From Campylobacter ureolyticus ACS-301-V-Sch3b (GTDB lineage: Bacteria; Campylobacterota; Campylobacteria; Campylobacterales; Campylobacteraceae): a stretch of DNA of 35,155 nucleotides. Position 1 is the first letter of the stretch. Every line of letters starts with the position of its first letter. This document shows positions 23,303 through 32,066 of this stretch, piece after piece. Made by a program: the position numbers and the translations under genes. A model generated the notes under the pieces. It was given only the letters and a program-made list of their open reading frames with translations. It was not told where the DNA came from and ran no database searches. The stretch lies in the NCBI RefSeq assembly GCF_000413435.1, contig NZ_KE340329.1:1-35155 (forward strand), in the 5' to 3' direction.

Positions 23303-24123
23303 AAAACAAATTTACAAATATCACAGACAATCCTAGCATTAGCCCTGCAAAAACAGATACTGAGAAAATTAAAAAAATTCTTTTTATTACTTTAACTTCT
23401 TTATTTTTAAGTTCAAATTCATTAAGTGCAAGTGGTATTCCAGTAGTTGATGCTGCTGCAAATGCTCAAATGACTACTCAAAATTTAAAACAAATTGCAG
23501 AGTGGGCAAAAGAAGCTAAAAGGTGGGTAGATACTACAACTCACTATTCTGCACAATTAAATGCATATGCAAAACAACTTGCAACTCAAAGCGGTGTGAG
23601 AGATGTTACTTCTTTTTTAGAAGAAGCAAAAGATGTGTATGATGAAGCGAAGAAAGTTGGAACAACTCTTGGAGAGTTAAAAGATTTTAAAAATAGCGGA
23701 AAAGATAGTATCAGCTCAAAAGTTAAAAAATTGATGGATAAGTTTTTTGAATATGACTATTGTAAAGATATTGTTGATGTAGATAAAACTACGCAAAATA
23801 TTTGCTATCAAAAAAGAAGTGCAAACATAGAAGATATTGTTTTTTATAAAGAAAGAAGCGACACAATAGGTATGTATTCGAAAAATATAAATAAATTAGC
23901 TAAAAAACTACAAAAAAGTAAAGATATTAAAGAAAGCTCTGATTTAAACAATGCAATACAAGCTCAAGTTGCACTTATGCAAGCAGAAAAAATTCAAATA
24001 GATTTATATGCTAAACAAAGGGAAAATTCAAAAAATATTATGGAAGATAGAGAGTTAGAAAATAGAACTAATCGTCTTATGAATAACTATATTGATTGGG
24101 GTTCGTTTGACCCTTATAACTAA
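23299..24123 (+). CDS. virB5: VirB5/TrbJ-like pilus-tip protein, 274 aa
   Basis: A 43-residue N-terminal segment with a hydrophobic core (ILFITLTSLFLSSNSLSASG) acts as signal peptide, though preceded by an unusually long 25-residue hydrophilic n-region. The mature part begins GIPVVDAAANAQMTTQNLKQ, the TrbJ/VirB5 signature, followed by long helices and two cysteines (CKDI and ICYQ) that may form a disulfide. VirB5 proteins sit at the pilus tip and help contact recipients. Position (after virB4, before virB6) agrees. A later start would shorten the n-region but lacks a ribosome binding site. Confidence 0.8.
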   Translation: MKNKFTNITDNPSISPAKTDTEKIKKILFITLTSLFLSSNSLSASGIPVVDAAANAQMTTQNLKQIAEWAKEAKRWVDTTTHYSAQLNAYAKQLATQSGVRDVTSFLEEAKDVYDEAKKVGTTLGELKDFKNSGKDSISSKVKKLMDKFFEYDYCKDIVDVDKTTQNICYQKRSANIEDIVFYKERSDTIGMYSKNINKLAKKLQKSKDIKESSDLNNAIQAQVALMQAEKIQIDLYAKQRENSKNIMEDRELENRTNRLMNNYIDWGSFDPYN

Positions 24124-24138
24124 TTTTAGAGTATAAAA

Positions 24139-25176
24139 ATGCCACCAAAAGAAATTCATAGTGATAATCTCATAACAAGTATACTTAAAAGTATAGATAA
24201 TTTTTTCATAGAAAATACTGGGTATAACTCTACTATTGAAAAAAACATTGACAATCTGATCAGTGTTTTACTAACTATCGTAGGAACTTATTTGCTTTGT
24301 TGGATTATATATCGTGGTTACAAAATTCTTTGGGGAAAATCAAATGATAATTTCAAAGATTTTTTATGGGATGCTTTTTTAAAATTTATTTTTATATATA
24401 TTTGTATGTTTCCAAATGAATGGATAAGTCTAATTAAAGAAGCCATAAGAGGTTTCAGAGAATATGTTTTGATAGATAGTTATTATATGTCTGTTCCCAA
24501 TCAATTACAGCATTATTACAATATTACAAGAGCAATTACAATTAATTTTATAGGACATTCTAGTAATTTTGAATTTTTAGCTGCTTTATTATATTCGATA
24601 GTGGCTTGGATTGGTTTTTTTATAGGTGCGTTTGGACTATTTTTTGCACTTATAACAAATACTGTATCTTTTTACATATTACTTTTTATCGCACCAATTG
24701 CATTTTATGGGCTGATTTTTGGATCTTTTTTAAAAAATATATTTACTCAATGGGTTACTATGATTTTATCAAATATTATCACTTTATTTTTTATACATAT
24801 ATTTTGTGGATATGCTCTAAAATTAATAAATAGCTACACAACTACAGCATTAAATCAAATCGGTGTTAAAGATATTCCGCATTACAATGTAGCCATAGTT
24901 TGTATATTTGCAGGAATTTGTTTAAAGGTTTTTGTTGATTTGGTGCTTAGTTTAGCTGAAAAAATGACAAATGTAAGTTTAGAATCCGCAAGCAGAGGTG
25001 CTATAAAAGGTGGAATGGCTACTTTAGGTGCAAATTTAGGCTTTGGTGCTTTAGCCACTAAAAGAGCTACGAAAGGCTTATTGTTTGGTGCAAAAGGCTC
25101 AGCAAGAGCTTATGATGGCATAAAAACAGGTGGAAAATTCATTTTAGACAAAATTAGAAAAACAGGTGGTAGATAA
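24139..25176 (+). CDS. virB6: VirB6/TrbL-like polytopic channel protein, 345 aa
   Basis: A short N-terminal periplasmic helix precedes five or six hydrophobic helices between residues 45 and 280 (LISVLLTIVGTYLLCWIIY, FLWDAFLKFIFIYICMF, LLYSIVAWIGFFIGAFGLFF, ISFYILLFIAPIAFYG). The Gly/Ala-rich cytoplasmic tail (SRGAIKGGMATLGANLGFG) is typical of VirB6/TrbL. The central loop with W and the SFYILLFIAPIAF helix match the family core. The stop overlaps the start of the VirB7-like gene. Confidence 0.85.
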   Translation: MPPKEIHSDNLITSILKSIDNFFIENTGYNSTIEKNIDNLISVLLTIVGTYLLCWIIYRGYKILWGKSNDNFKDFLWDAFLKFIFIYICMFPNEWISLIKEAIRGFREYVLIDSYYMSVPNQLQHYYNITRAITINFIGHSSNFEFLAALLYSIVAWIGFFIGAFGLFFALITNTVSFYILLFIAPIAFYGLIFGSFLKNIFTQWVTMILSNIITLFFIHIFCGYALKLINSYTTTALNQIGVKDIPHYNVAIVCIFAGICLKVFVDLVLSLAEKMTNVSLESASRGAIKGGMATLGANLGFGALATKRATKGLLFGAKGSARAYDGIKTGGKFILDKIRKTGGR

Positions 25177-25361
25177 TGTATATAAATATAAAATCTATTA
25201 AAATGATATTTTTATTATTAAGTTTAACTTTTCTTTTTACTGGTTGCGTAGCAAAGACAAATACTTTACATAATGAAACAAGTGATTGGAATTTTTTATT
25301 TGATAGTGAAGAATTTGTTCCTATAAACAAAAATCAAAATATAAGCAAAAAGGCAATGTAA
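25176..25361 (+). CDS. virB7: VirB7-like outer-membrane lipoprotein, 61 aa
   Basis: The lipoprotein signal ends in LFTGC (lipidated Cys24), followed by a 37-residue mature peptide. Size, lipobox and place between virB6 and virB8 fit VirB7, which stabilises VirB9 in the outer-membrane ring. Both ends overlap neighbours by one base (TAATG at 25174-25178 and 25359-25363), so it is tightly coupled. The assignment rests on size and position, since VirB7 sequences are poorly conserved. Confidence 0.7.
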   Translation: MYINIKSIKMIFLLLSLTFLFTGCVAKTNTLHNETSDWNFLFDSEEFVPINKNQNISKKAM

Positions 25362-26038
25362 TGATAGACAATAATGACACAAAAACTGCTATAAGTTATG
25401 AAGCTAGTATCAGATATTTGGTTGAAAAATCAAATCGTAGAGCTTGGTTAATAGCTTTTTTATCAATTTTTATATCAATTATAAGTGTTACAGCAGTTGT
25501 ATTCTTAACGCCGTTAAAAAGTGTAGAGCCTTATGTTATAAGAGTTGACAATACAACTGGAATGGTAGATATTATAACTTCTGTAAATCAGACAGAATTT
25601 GTATCTGACAATGAAGCATTAGATAAATATTTCACTACTTCTTATGTAAAAATTCGTGAAGGGTATTTTTATAATATTTTACAAAACGATTATACCACTG
25701 TTCAAATTTGGTCTAGTCCTGAAGTAAGCTCTGATTATTTAAAAATATATGAAGGTGATAATTCTAGAGTGGATATTTTAAAAAATAGAACTGAAATAGA
25801 TGTAGAAATTAATTCTGTTACTCTTGGAAATAGCAATGGAATGAAGATGGCTACTATAAGATTTAATCAAATTTATAAAGATGCGAAATCTCGCACAATT
25901 ACAAATAAAAAAGCTAAAATTGTAACTCTTGCATATGATTATTCTCCACAATCGTTAATGACAGAAAATGAAAGATTAATTAATCCACTAGGTTTTAAAG
26001 TTTTAACATATAGAGTTGATGATGAAGTGGAAAGGTAG
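25361..26038 (+). CDS. virB8: VirB8 inner-membrane assembly factor, 225 aa
   Basis: A cytoplasmic N-terminus, one transmembrane helix (AWLIAFLSIFISIISVTAVVFL, about 28-49), then the periplasmic VirB8 fold: LTPLKSVEPYVIRVDNTTG, the YVKIREGYFYN helix and the C-terminal IVTLAYDYSP strand with NPLGFKVLTYRVD. All are strong family signatures. It is coupled to virB7 by TAATG. VirB8 nucleates assembly and binds VirB9 and VirB10. Confidence 0.92.
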   Translation: MIDNNDTKTAISYEASIRYLVEKSNRRAWLIAFLSIFISIISVTAVVFLTPLKSVEPYVIRVDNTTGMVDIITSVNQTEFVSDNEALDKYFTTSYVKIREGYFYNILQNDYTTVQIWSSPEVSSDYLKIYEGDNSRVDILKNRTEIDVEINSVTLGNSNGMKMATIRFNQIYKDAKSRTITNKKAKIVTLAYDYSPQSLMTENERLINPLGFKVLTYRVDDEVER

Positions 26039-26042
26039 TTTT

Positions 26043-26972
26043 ATGCATAAATTTATATTTTTATTTATAATATTTTATTCAACTCTATTTGGAATAAGCA
26101 TACCAAAAATATCAAAATTTGATAACAGAATAACTTTTGCAACATATAACGCAAATGATGTTTTTCGGGTTAATTGCAAAAATGGTTTTGTTGCTATGTT
26201 GGAATTTAGCAAAGATGAAAGAATAATAAATATAGCTACTGGTTTTAGTGATGGTTGGGAATTAATAGATAGAGAAAATTTTTTATTTATAAAACCAAAA
26301 GCATATATCATAAAACAAGAAGAACAAGTTTTAGCAGATCAAAATGGCGATGAAGTAGAATTACAAAATAATGCAGTTATACAACCAAATTCTACAGATT
26401 GGAAAACAAACCTTATAGTCACTACAAATGAAAGAATTTATGTATTTGACTTAGAAATCATAGAAGATAAAGATATAAATTATAAGGTAGAATTTTCATA
26501 TCCTGATGAAATCAAACAAAAACAAAAAGACAAATTGGCAGAAGAAAAAAGAATAAAAGAAGTTCAAAAAAATAAAGAAAATATTGAAAACGAACTTAAT
26601 AAAGTTACTATCCCTAAAAATTGGGATTTTTTAATGCATATTAATAAAGGAAGTGACACAATTTCACCAGATTTTGCATACGATGATGGAGTTTTCACAT
26701 ATTTAGGCTTTAATAATACAAAAACCATTCCATCTGTTTTCTTATATGAAAATGTAAATAAAAAATCAAAAGAAAGTATTTTAAATACACATTTAAAAAA
26801 AGATGGAAATTACGATGTATTAGTAATTCACAAAACAGCTCAGAAAATACTTCTTAGAAGTGGTGATAAATTAGTTGGAATTTTCAATAATGGATATGCT
26901 AAAAATCCGCTTGATAAAACATATAACACTATAAATAGAAGCGTAGAAAGAGAGATTATAAAAGATGAGTAA
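26043..26972 (+). CDS. virB9: VirB9 outer-membrane core protein, 309 aa
   Basis: The start at 26043 gives a clean signal peptide (MHKFIFLFIIFYSTLFGISI) with GAAAGG upstream; an earlier in-frame start at 26016 lies inside virB8. N-terminal domain: NRITFATYNANDVFRVNCKN, GFSDGWELIDRENFLFIKP. C-terminal VirB7-binding domain: AYDDGVFTYLGFNN, IPSVFLYE, and KILLRSGDKLVGIFNNGY, all diagnostic of VirB9/CagX. A Lys/Glu-rich linker (about 165-185) joins them. The end overlaps virB10 by eight bases. Confidence 0.9.
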   Translation: MHKFIFLFIIFYSTLFGISIPKISKFDNRITFATYNANDVFRVNCKNGFVAMLEFSKDERIINIATGFSDGWELIDRENFLFIKPKAYIIKQEEQVLADQNGDEVELQNNAVIQPNSTDWKTNLIVTTNERIYVFDLEIIEDKDINYKVEFSYPDEIKQKQKDKLAEEKRIKEVQKNKENIENELNKVTIPKNWDFLMHINKGSDTISPDFAYDDGVFTYLGFNNTKTIPSVFLYENVNKKSKESILNTHLKKDGNYDVLVIHKTAQKILLRSGDKLVGIFNNGYAKNPLDKTYNTINRSVEREIIKDE

Positions 26973-28176
26973 CGAAAAAAATAATAGTCAAAACGCTTTA
27001 AACAATAATGAAGAAAATAAAGAAGTAAAAACTAATATATCTGAATTAAATGATGAAGCAATTAGCACTAAAAAACTTCAAAGCATAGGAATTATTGTTT
27101 TTGGAATAATTATCTTAATTCTTTTGGCTTTAAAATTTTTTTCTAATAAAAATAGTGATGAGCCAGTAAAAGAAACAGCAATTGGAACTAAAATAGAGCA
27201 AAAAGATTTCGATTTTAAAGAACCGCCAGTTAAAACATTTCAAGAACTAGTTTTAAAAGAAGAAAAGGAAGTAGAAACAAATGAAACATTACAAAATACT
27301 GATAATACAAACCCTTTCGTAATAGCACAAACAAAAACATCTTTTATGCCAAAGGTTTATAAAAGCTCTAGTTCTTTATTGATAAATAACTCCAACTCAT
27401 CCTCAAATTCCAATAATTTAAGCGAAGAAGATAAACCTGTAGATTTTACCGATCCAAATTATAATTATAGTTTTGATGAAAATGGCAAAATAATAAGAAC
27501 TCCAAAAAATGAATTTAATAAAGATTATGAACTTGGTGCTTTCACTCCAAAAATAGCAAAATTAAACAAATATGATCCAAATTTATTGCTACCAAAAGGC
27601 ACTTATATAGGTTGTAGTTTAAATACAAAATTAGTAAGCACAATCAAAGGAAGTATATCTTGCACAGTTTCTGAAAACATATATTCTCAAAATGGAAACA
27701 CGCTTTTAATTGAAAAAGGATCAAAAATATCAGGGTTTTTTAATAGCGGACAATTAAATGATGGAATGGATAGAATTTTTGTCGTTTGGCAAGAAATTAG
27801 AACTCCGAACAATATAGATATACCAGTATCAAGTGGAGCAACTGATGAACTTGGTGGAAGTGGAATTCAAGGCTATATAGACCATCATTGGCTCCAAAGA
27901 TTTGGTGCTGCTATTTTGCTTAGTGTAATCGATGATGCTATGAATGTGGCTTTAAATGGTGGAACTGGAAATAGAAATAACCAAAACAAAGACTATACAG
28001 AAAATACAAGAGAGACAACAAGGGATATGGCTGATACTGCTTTACAAAAATTTATAAATATCGAGCCTACTTTATATAGAAATCACGGGGATTTAGTAGC
28101 AGTTTATGTAAACAGAGATATTGATTTTAGTAAAGTTTATAAGCTTAATTATATAGGTAATAAAATAATTAAATAG
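26965..28176 (+). CDS. virB10: VirB10 channel scaffold, 403 aa
   Basis: Cytoplasmic tail, one transmembrane helix (IGIIVFGIIILILLALKFF, about 42-60), and a long Ser/Asn/Glu-rich periplasmic linker. The TrbI/VirB10 barrel domain follows: LLPKGTYIGCSLNTKL, the SENIYSQNGNTLLIEKGSKI core, the GQLNDGMDRIFVVW strand and the antenna region GIQGYIDHHWLQRFGAAIL. It bridges inner and outer membranes and senses ATP use by VirB4/VirB11. There is no obvious truncation. A 55-codon gene follows before virB11. Confidence 0.92.
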   Translation: MSNEKNNSQNALNNNEENKEVKTNISELNDEAISTKKLQSIGIIVFGIIILILLALKFFSNKNSDEPVKETAIGTKIEQKDFDFKEPPVKTFQELVLKEEKEVETNETLQNTDNTNPFVIAQTKTSFMPKVYKSSSSLLINNSNSSSNSNNLSEEDKPVDFTDPNYNYSFDENGKIIRTPKNEFNKDYELGAFTPKIAKLNKYDPNLLLPKGTYIGCSLNTKLVSTIKGSISCTVSENIYSQNGNTLLIEKGSKISGFFNSGQLNDGMDRIFVVWQEIRTPNNIDIPVSSGATDELGGSGIQGYIDHHWLQRFGAAILLSVIDDAMNVALNGGTGNRNNQNKDYTENTRETTRDMADTALQKFINIEPTLYRNHGDLVAVYVNRDIDFSKVYKLNYIGNKIIK

Positions 28177-28184
28177 GATAAAAA

Positions 28185-28352
28185 ATGAATACAAATAGCC
28201 AAATAAACCAGGTAGATTTACAAAAAACAATCGAAGATATTGATGAAAAAATTAAAGCCTATAAATTAAAAATTTATAGATTAAAACAAAAACGAGATGA
28301 ATATTATAAATTACTCAAAGAGTTGGAAAATAACTCAGAAATAGGATATTAA
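28185..28352 (+). CDS. 55-residue coiled-coil protein between virB10 and virB11
   Basis: ATG 28185 has AGGA upstream, TAA is at 28350-28352, and virB11 begins three bases later. The sequence (for example LQKTIEDIDEKIKAYKLKI) is one continuous amphipathic helix with Leu/Ile heptads, lacking any signal or membrane segment. A small assembly or chaperone-like factor is plausible. Start, stop and spacing make it a credible gene. Confidence 0.6.
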   Translation: MNTNSQINQVDLQKTIEDIDEKIKAYKLKIYRLKQKRDEYYKLLKELENNSEIGY

Positions 28353-28355
28353 AAA

Positions 28356-29342
28356 ATGAGCGGTATTAGAAGCAGTGTTTCATTAAGTAAATATTCAAAT
28401 GAATATTTTGGAAAATATTTACAAGATGACACAATTAACGAAATTTGCTATAACGGTGGCACTGCTATTTTCTATGAAGATAGCAAAGGCAATTGGCATA
28501 TTGATGAAAATGCAAATTTTGATTATGAAAAAGCAATAGCATTTGCTACTTCTTGTGCCTCTTTTAAAAAAGATCAAATAGACAAAACAAAACCAATACT
28601 TTCTTGTGTATTGCCAACTGGCGAGAGGGTTCAAATCGTAATACCACCAGCGACAAAAGATGGTATCGTTTCAATCACAATTAGAAAGCCATCAAAAGTT
28701 CGATATACATTAAATGATTATATATCAAGTGGATCAATTGATAAAAATAGTGCTGATTTCTTTATCCAAGCCATTAAACAAGGGAAAAATATTGTCATTT
28801 GTGGTGAAACTGGAAGCGGAAAAACAACTTTAATGAAAACTTTTATTGATTTTATTCCATTAGATGAAAGAATTATAACTATTGAAGATGTTGAAGAAAT
28901 AAGATTTTATGAACATAAAAACTATCAACAACTCTTTTACCCAAGCGAAGCTAAAGAAAGCGATTTTCTAAACTCAACAGCTCTTTTAAAATCTTGCCTT
29001 CGAATGAAACCGAGCAGAATTTTACTTGCAGAAGTTAGGGGAGCTGAAACATATGATTTTTTAAATGTTATCTCAAGCGGACACAATGGCTCAATGACAA
29101 GTTGTCACGCAGGAAGTGTCAAAAATTGCTACAACAGACTAGCAATGATGTCTATGCAAAATGAAATTGCCAGATCTCTTGGTAAAGATATGATACTTGA
29201 CATTATAAAAAATATCATCGATTTAGTAATAGTCTTTAAAAAAGAGCATAACGGAATTAGGCGAGTAGCTGAATATTTATACGAACAAAAACTATATAAA
29301 AACTTTGATGGAATTTTTAAAGAAGTTAAGGATTTTGTATGA
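28356..29342 (+). CDS. virB11: VirB11 traffic ATPase, 328 aa
   Basis: Hexameric secretion ATPase of the GspE/PilT superfamily. Walker A GETGSGKT is at 150-157, Asp box ITIEDVEE follows, Walker B is ILLAEVRGAE (about 221-230), and His box GHNGSMTSCHAG is at about 240-251. The N-terminal domain LNEICYNGGTAIFYED is normal, and the length equals other VirB11. It acts at the inner membrane with VirB4 and VirD4 in substrate transfer. Its last four bases overlap the start of the next gene (ATGA). Confidence 0.93.
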   Translation: MSGIRSSVSLSKYSNEYFGKYLQDDTINEICYNGGTAIFYEDSKGNWHIDENANFDYEKAIAFATSCASFKKDQIDKTKPILSCVLPTGERVQIVIPPATKDGIVSITIRKPSKVRYTLNDYISSGSIDKNSADFFIQAIKQGKNIVICGETGSGKTTLMKTFIDFIPLDERIITIEDVEEIRFYEHKNYQQLFYPSEAKESDFLNSTALLKSCLRMKPSRILLAEVRGAETYDFLNVISSGHNGSMTSCHAGSVKNCYNRLAMMSMQNEIARSLGKDMILDIIKNIIDLVIVFKKEHNGIRRVAEYLYEQKLYKNFDGIFKEVKDFV

Positions 29343-30100
29343 AATCACAAGATAGTTTTAACGAGATAAAAGATAGTTTTGAACCAGAAACAGAAATTCA
29401 AAATGAAATTTTAAATTTAGAAAAAGATGTTGAAAAAGCTGAAGAAATAATCAGAGAAATAAAAAAAAGAATTATAAAACTAAAAGAGATAGCTTGGGAT
29501 AAAACCTCTAAAAAAGAAGCCAAAGATATGTTTAAGGTTTTACAAAAAGAAAAAGATTTTATAAATGTTAAAACCAACAAGGGCAATATAAATGTAAGCC
29601 AAAATTTTATGGAAAAAGAAAAAAAACATTTAGATGATCCAAATTTACGTGGAATGATAACAAAAGAAGAAATGCTTAGTTTTCCAAAAGTAGCTAAAAA
29701 TGTAGAGCCTGAATTTAGCATAAAACATCAAGGAAATGTTTGGTCTGTTGAGGCAAATGATGGTAGCAAAATAGTGTATGGCGAAAGAACTTGGGACAAA
29801 CAAAGCCATCTCTTAACAGCACACTCAAAGACAGAAAGAGGAGAAAGAATTTATTCTAAAAAAGATAACAAGCAGGATAGGGCGAACGGGGTCAGCTTCG
29901 CCGAACAATTTAAAGACCGCGATTGTAACAGTCCTGCTTTGAGTGAAAGTATATCAAATAACTCCAAGAAAAGCAACAAAATAACACAGCAAGAATTAGA
30001 CAATATAGGGAAATTAGCAAGCAAAGCTGTAAATAAAGTATTAAACGATAAAAACAAATCAGAAAACAATAAAAATAAGGATTTAAGTGATGCAAGATAA
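29339..30100 (+). CDS. Putative barnase/EndoU/ColE5-RelE-like nuclease, candidate T4SS effector, 253 aa
   Basis: The N-terminal 75 residues are a coiled coil (LEKDVEKAEEIIREIKKRI). The middle (about 105-165: ITKEEMLSFPKVAKNVEPEF, HQGNVWSVEANDG, SHLLTAHSKTERG) resembles the PBECR / DUF3519-type endoribonuclease fold found on Helicobacter and Campylobacter mobile DNA, judged by pattern only. A disordered linker with a GC-rich insert (29871-29938) follows. The end carries the block NKITQQELDNIGKL to AVNKV shared with two other cargo proteins, 19 residues from the C-terminus. It lies between virB11 and virD4, overlapping virB11 by four bases and virD4 by about 11. An RNase delivered to other cells is the inferred role. 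No immunity gene is evident. Confidence 0.6.
   Translation: MKSQDSFNEIKDSFEPETEIQNEILNLEKDVEKAEEIIREIKKRIIKLKEIAWDKTSKKEAKDMFKVLQKEKDFINVKTNKGNINVSQNFMEKEKKHLDDPNLRGMITKEEMLSFPKVAKNVEPEFSIKHQGNVWSVEANDGSKIVYGERTWDKQSHLLTAHSKTERGERIYSKKDNKQDRANGVSFAEQFKDRDCNSPALSESISNNSKKSNKITQQELDNIGKLASKAVNKVLNDKNKSENNKNKDLSDAR
29871..29938. repeat. GC-rich insert bounded by AGCAGGA/TCCTGCT
   Basis: 68 bases, about half G+C, in a gene otherwise near one quarter. It is bounded by a 7-bp inverted repeat and has an inner GGCGAA/TTCGCC dyad. It is read in frame (QDRANGVSFAEQFKDRD) inside the disordered linker, like a small palindromic element tolerated in coding DNA. Confidence 0.5.
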
Positions 30101-32066
30101 GTTAAATAAAGCTCAAATCATATTTTTATCTATTGTTGCTATTGTTATATCTTATTTTTTAACAAGTGTTGTAATATTTGTATTAAATGACGCCTTAAAA
30201 CTACTTCCAAAAGTATGGAAGCCTGAATTTACATTTTTAGCCTTAATTAATGGTTATCCAAAAGTATATGAAGCACTGGCCATTTCTCTATTTTTAAGTT
30301 TTAGTGTAGTTTTCTTACTCCCCTTTATACCAAAAAAAGAAAAATTATATGGAAATGCAAGATTTGCAAACTCAGCAGATATAAGAAAAATGGGGTTATT
30401 TCCTAAAAAAGGAAAAGATGGAAAAATAGATAACAACGGAATTATTATAGGTATGTATAATAACCAGCTTTTGAGATTTGGTGGGCAACAATTTGTAGCA
30501 CTTGGAGCTCCAACAAGAAGCGGAAAAGGTGTTGGTATAGTTATACCAAATTTGCTTGATTATCCAAATTCTTGCGTTGTTCAAGATATAAAATTAGAAT
30601 GTTTTGAATATACCAGTAAATATAGAAAAGAAATTCTAAAACAAGATATATTTTTATTCAATCCATATAGTTTTAAAACTCATCGTTATAATCCACTTTT
30701 TTATATAGATATGAAAGGTGAAAATGCCGATGCTGAACTAAACGACTTTGCAAATATTTTGTATCCACTGAAAAATGATGGCTCAGTAACTGATTATTTT
30801 AATGGAAAAGCAAAAGATCTTTTTATTGGGCTTTGCTATATGATGAATGACCTGCTTGGGACTAGAAAAGGTATAGCATTTTTACAAAAATATGAACTTG
30901 AATGCTCATTTTCTCTATATGGAATCTTAAAATTAAGTGAAGGATTAAATTTTGAAGTAGAAACAGCCGATGGAGAGATAAAAACAATATCAAATTTTGC
31001 AGATACTTACAATACTTTAGTAGAAATGAAAATGGTATCTCCGAAGGCAAAAGAAAGAATTGATGCATTCTTTGAAATTAAAAGCGATAATGAAAGAAGT
31101 TCAGCAATGGGTAGTTTTATATCCCCATTAGCAATATTTAGAGCTGATAATATGAGACTAGCTACTTCTGCAAATGACTTTGATTTTAGGGACTTAAGGC
31201 GTAAAAAAATGACAATTTATATTGGAATTACGCCTGATAAATTGGCTTCTGCAAAACCTATTTTGAATATATTTTGGCAACAGCTCATTTTAATAAATGT
31301 TCAGCAAGGCTTACCACAATCAAATAAAGAGCTAAAACATCCTTGCCTTCTTTTAATGGATGAATTTACAGCAAGTGGATATTTGGCAACTTATTCATCA
31401 GCTATATCATTTATGGCTGGATACGACTTAAGAAGTCTAATAATATATCAAGCAGATTCTCAACTTACAAACAACAAACCAGAAGGATATGGACAAGCAG
31501 AAGCAAATACCTTGCTAAAAAATCACGCTTGTAGAATTTACTACGCGATGAAAGATGATGATGCAAAAAGATTAAGTGAATCTCTTGGCACAAAAACAGT
31601 TAAGCAAAGAAGTAGAAATTTAGGCTCTGGTGGCGGCGGAAGCGAGAGCGAAACAAGTAGAGCTTTAATGCTTTCAAAAGAGATCGAGGAGATGCAGTTT
31701 GATACAGAAATTATCAAAATAGAGGGCAAACCACCGATTAAATGCAAAAAGGCTCTATATTATTCAAACAAATATTTTATGGATAAATTCAAAGAAGTAA
31801 GTCCTAGTTTAAAAAATATAAAAGAAATTCCAAATAGAAAATCATTAGAAAATGCAATTCAAAATGGTGAAACTTATATAAAAATACCACTTCAAAATGA
31901 AGAGACACTACAAAATTATTTAAAAGAAAATATAGAAAAAAGACTTAATGAGTTGCCAATAGAAGAAGATGCTGAGATAGAAAATGCATTAGACAATATA
32001 AATATAGAAGATGAGGAGTATAACAGTGATGAGTATGAAAATTTTGAAACAAGGGGAAATTTATGA
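30090..32066 (+). CDS. virD4: VirD4 coupling protein, 658 aa
   Basis: Type IV coupling protein that brings the relaxase-DNA complex and protein substrates to the channel. Two N-terminal membrane helices (IFLSIVAIVISYFLTSVVIF and ISLFLSFSVVFLLPFI) precede the VirD4/TraG ATPase domain: GNARFANSADIRKMGLF, Walker A GAPTRSGKGVG (about 139-149), Walker B LLLMDEFTASG (Asp424-Glu425). The C-terminal 90 residues are acidic, a feature often used to read basic C-terminal signals. ATG 30090 is preferred. GTG 30087 in the same frame is equally close to AAGGA. The end overlaps the next gene (ATGA). Confidence 0.92.
   Translation: MQDKLNKAQIIFLSIVAIVISYFLTSVVIFVLNDALKLLPKVWKPEFTFLALINGYPKVYEALAISLFLSFSVVFLLPFIPKKEKLYGNARFANSADIRKMGLFPKKGKDGKIDNNGIIIGMYNNQLLRFGGQQFVALGAPTRSGKGVGIVIPNLLDYPNSCVVQDIKLECFEYTSKYRKEILKQDIFLFNPYSFKTHRYNPLFYIDMKGENADAELNDFANILYPLKNDGSVTDYFNGKAKDLFIGLCYMMNDLLGTRKGIAFLQKYELECSFSLYGILKLSEGLNFEVETADGEIKTISNFADTYNTLVEMKMVSPKAKERIDAFFEIKSDNERSSAMGSFISPLAIFRADNMRLATSANDFDFRDLRRKKMTIYIGITPDKLASAKPILNIFWQQLILINVQQGLPQSNKELKHPCLLLMDEFTASGYLATYSSAISFMAGYDLRSLIIYQADSQLTNNKPEGYGQAEANTLLKNHACRIYYAMKDDDAKRLSESLGTKTVKQRSRNLGSGGGGSESETSRALMLSKEIEEMQFDTEIIKIEGKPPIKCKKALYYSNKYFMDKFKEVSPSLKNIKEIPNRKSLENAIQNGETYIKIPLQNEETLQNYLKENIEKRLNELPIEEDAEIENALDNINIEDEEYNSDEYENFETRGNL

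Noticed and set aside
24606..24833. 75-codon plus-strand frame inside virB6
   Set aside because: Aromatic-rich shadow of a membrane-helix region with no ribosome binding site and no independent support.
29398..29721. 107-codon minus-strand frame opposite the nuclease-like gene, considered as an antisense immunity gene
   Set aside because: Composition is the complement of the coiled coil, no ribosome binding site, and no membrane or antitoxin features beyond Phe/Ser richness.
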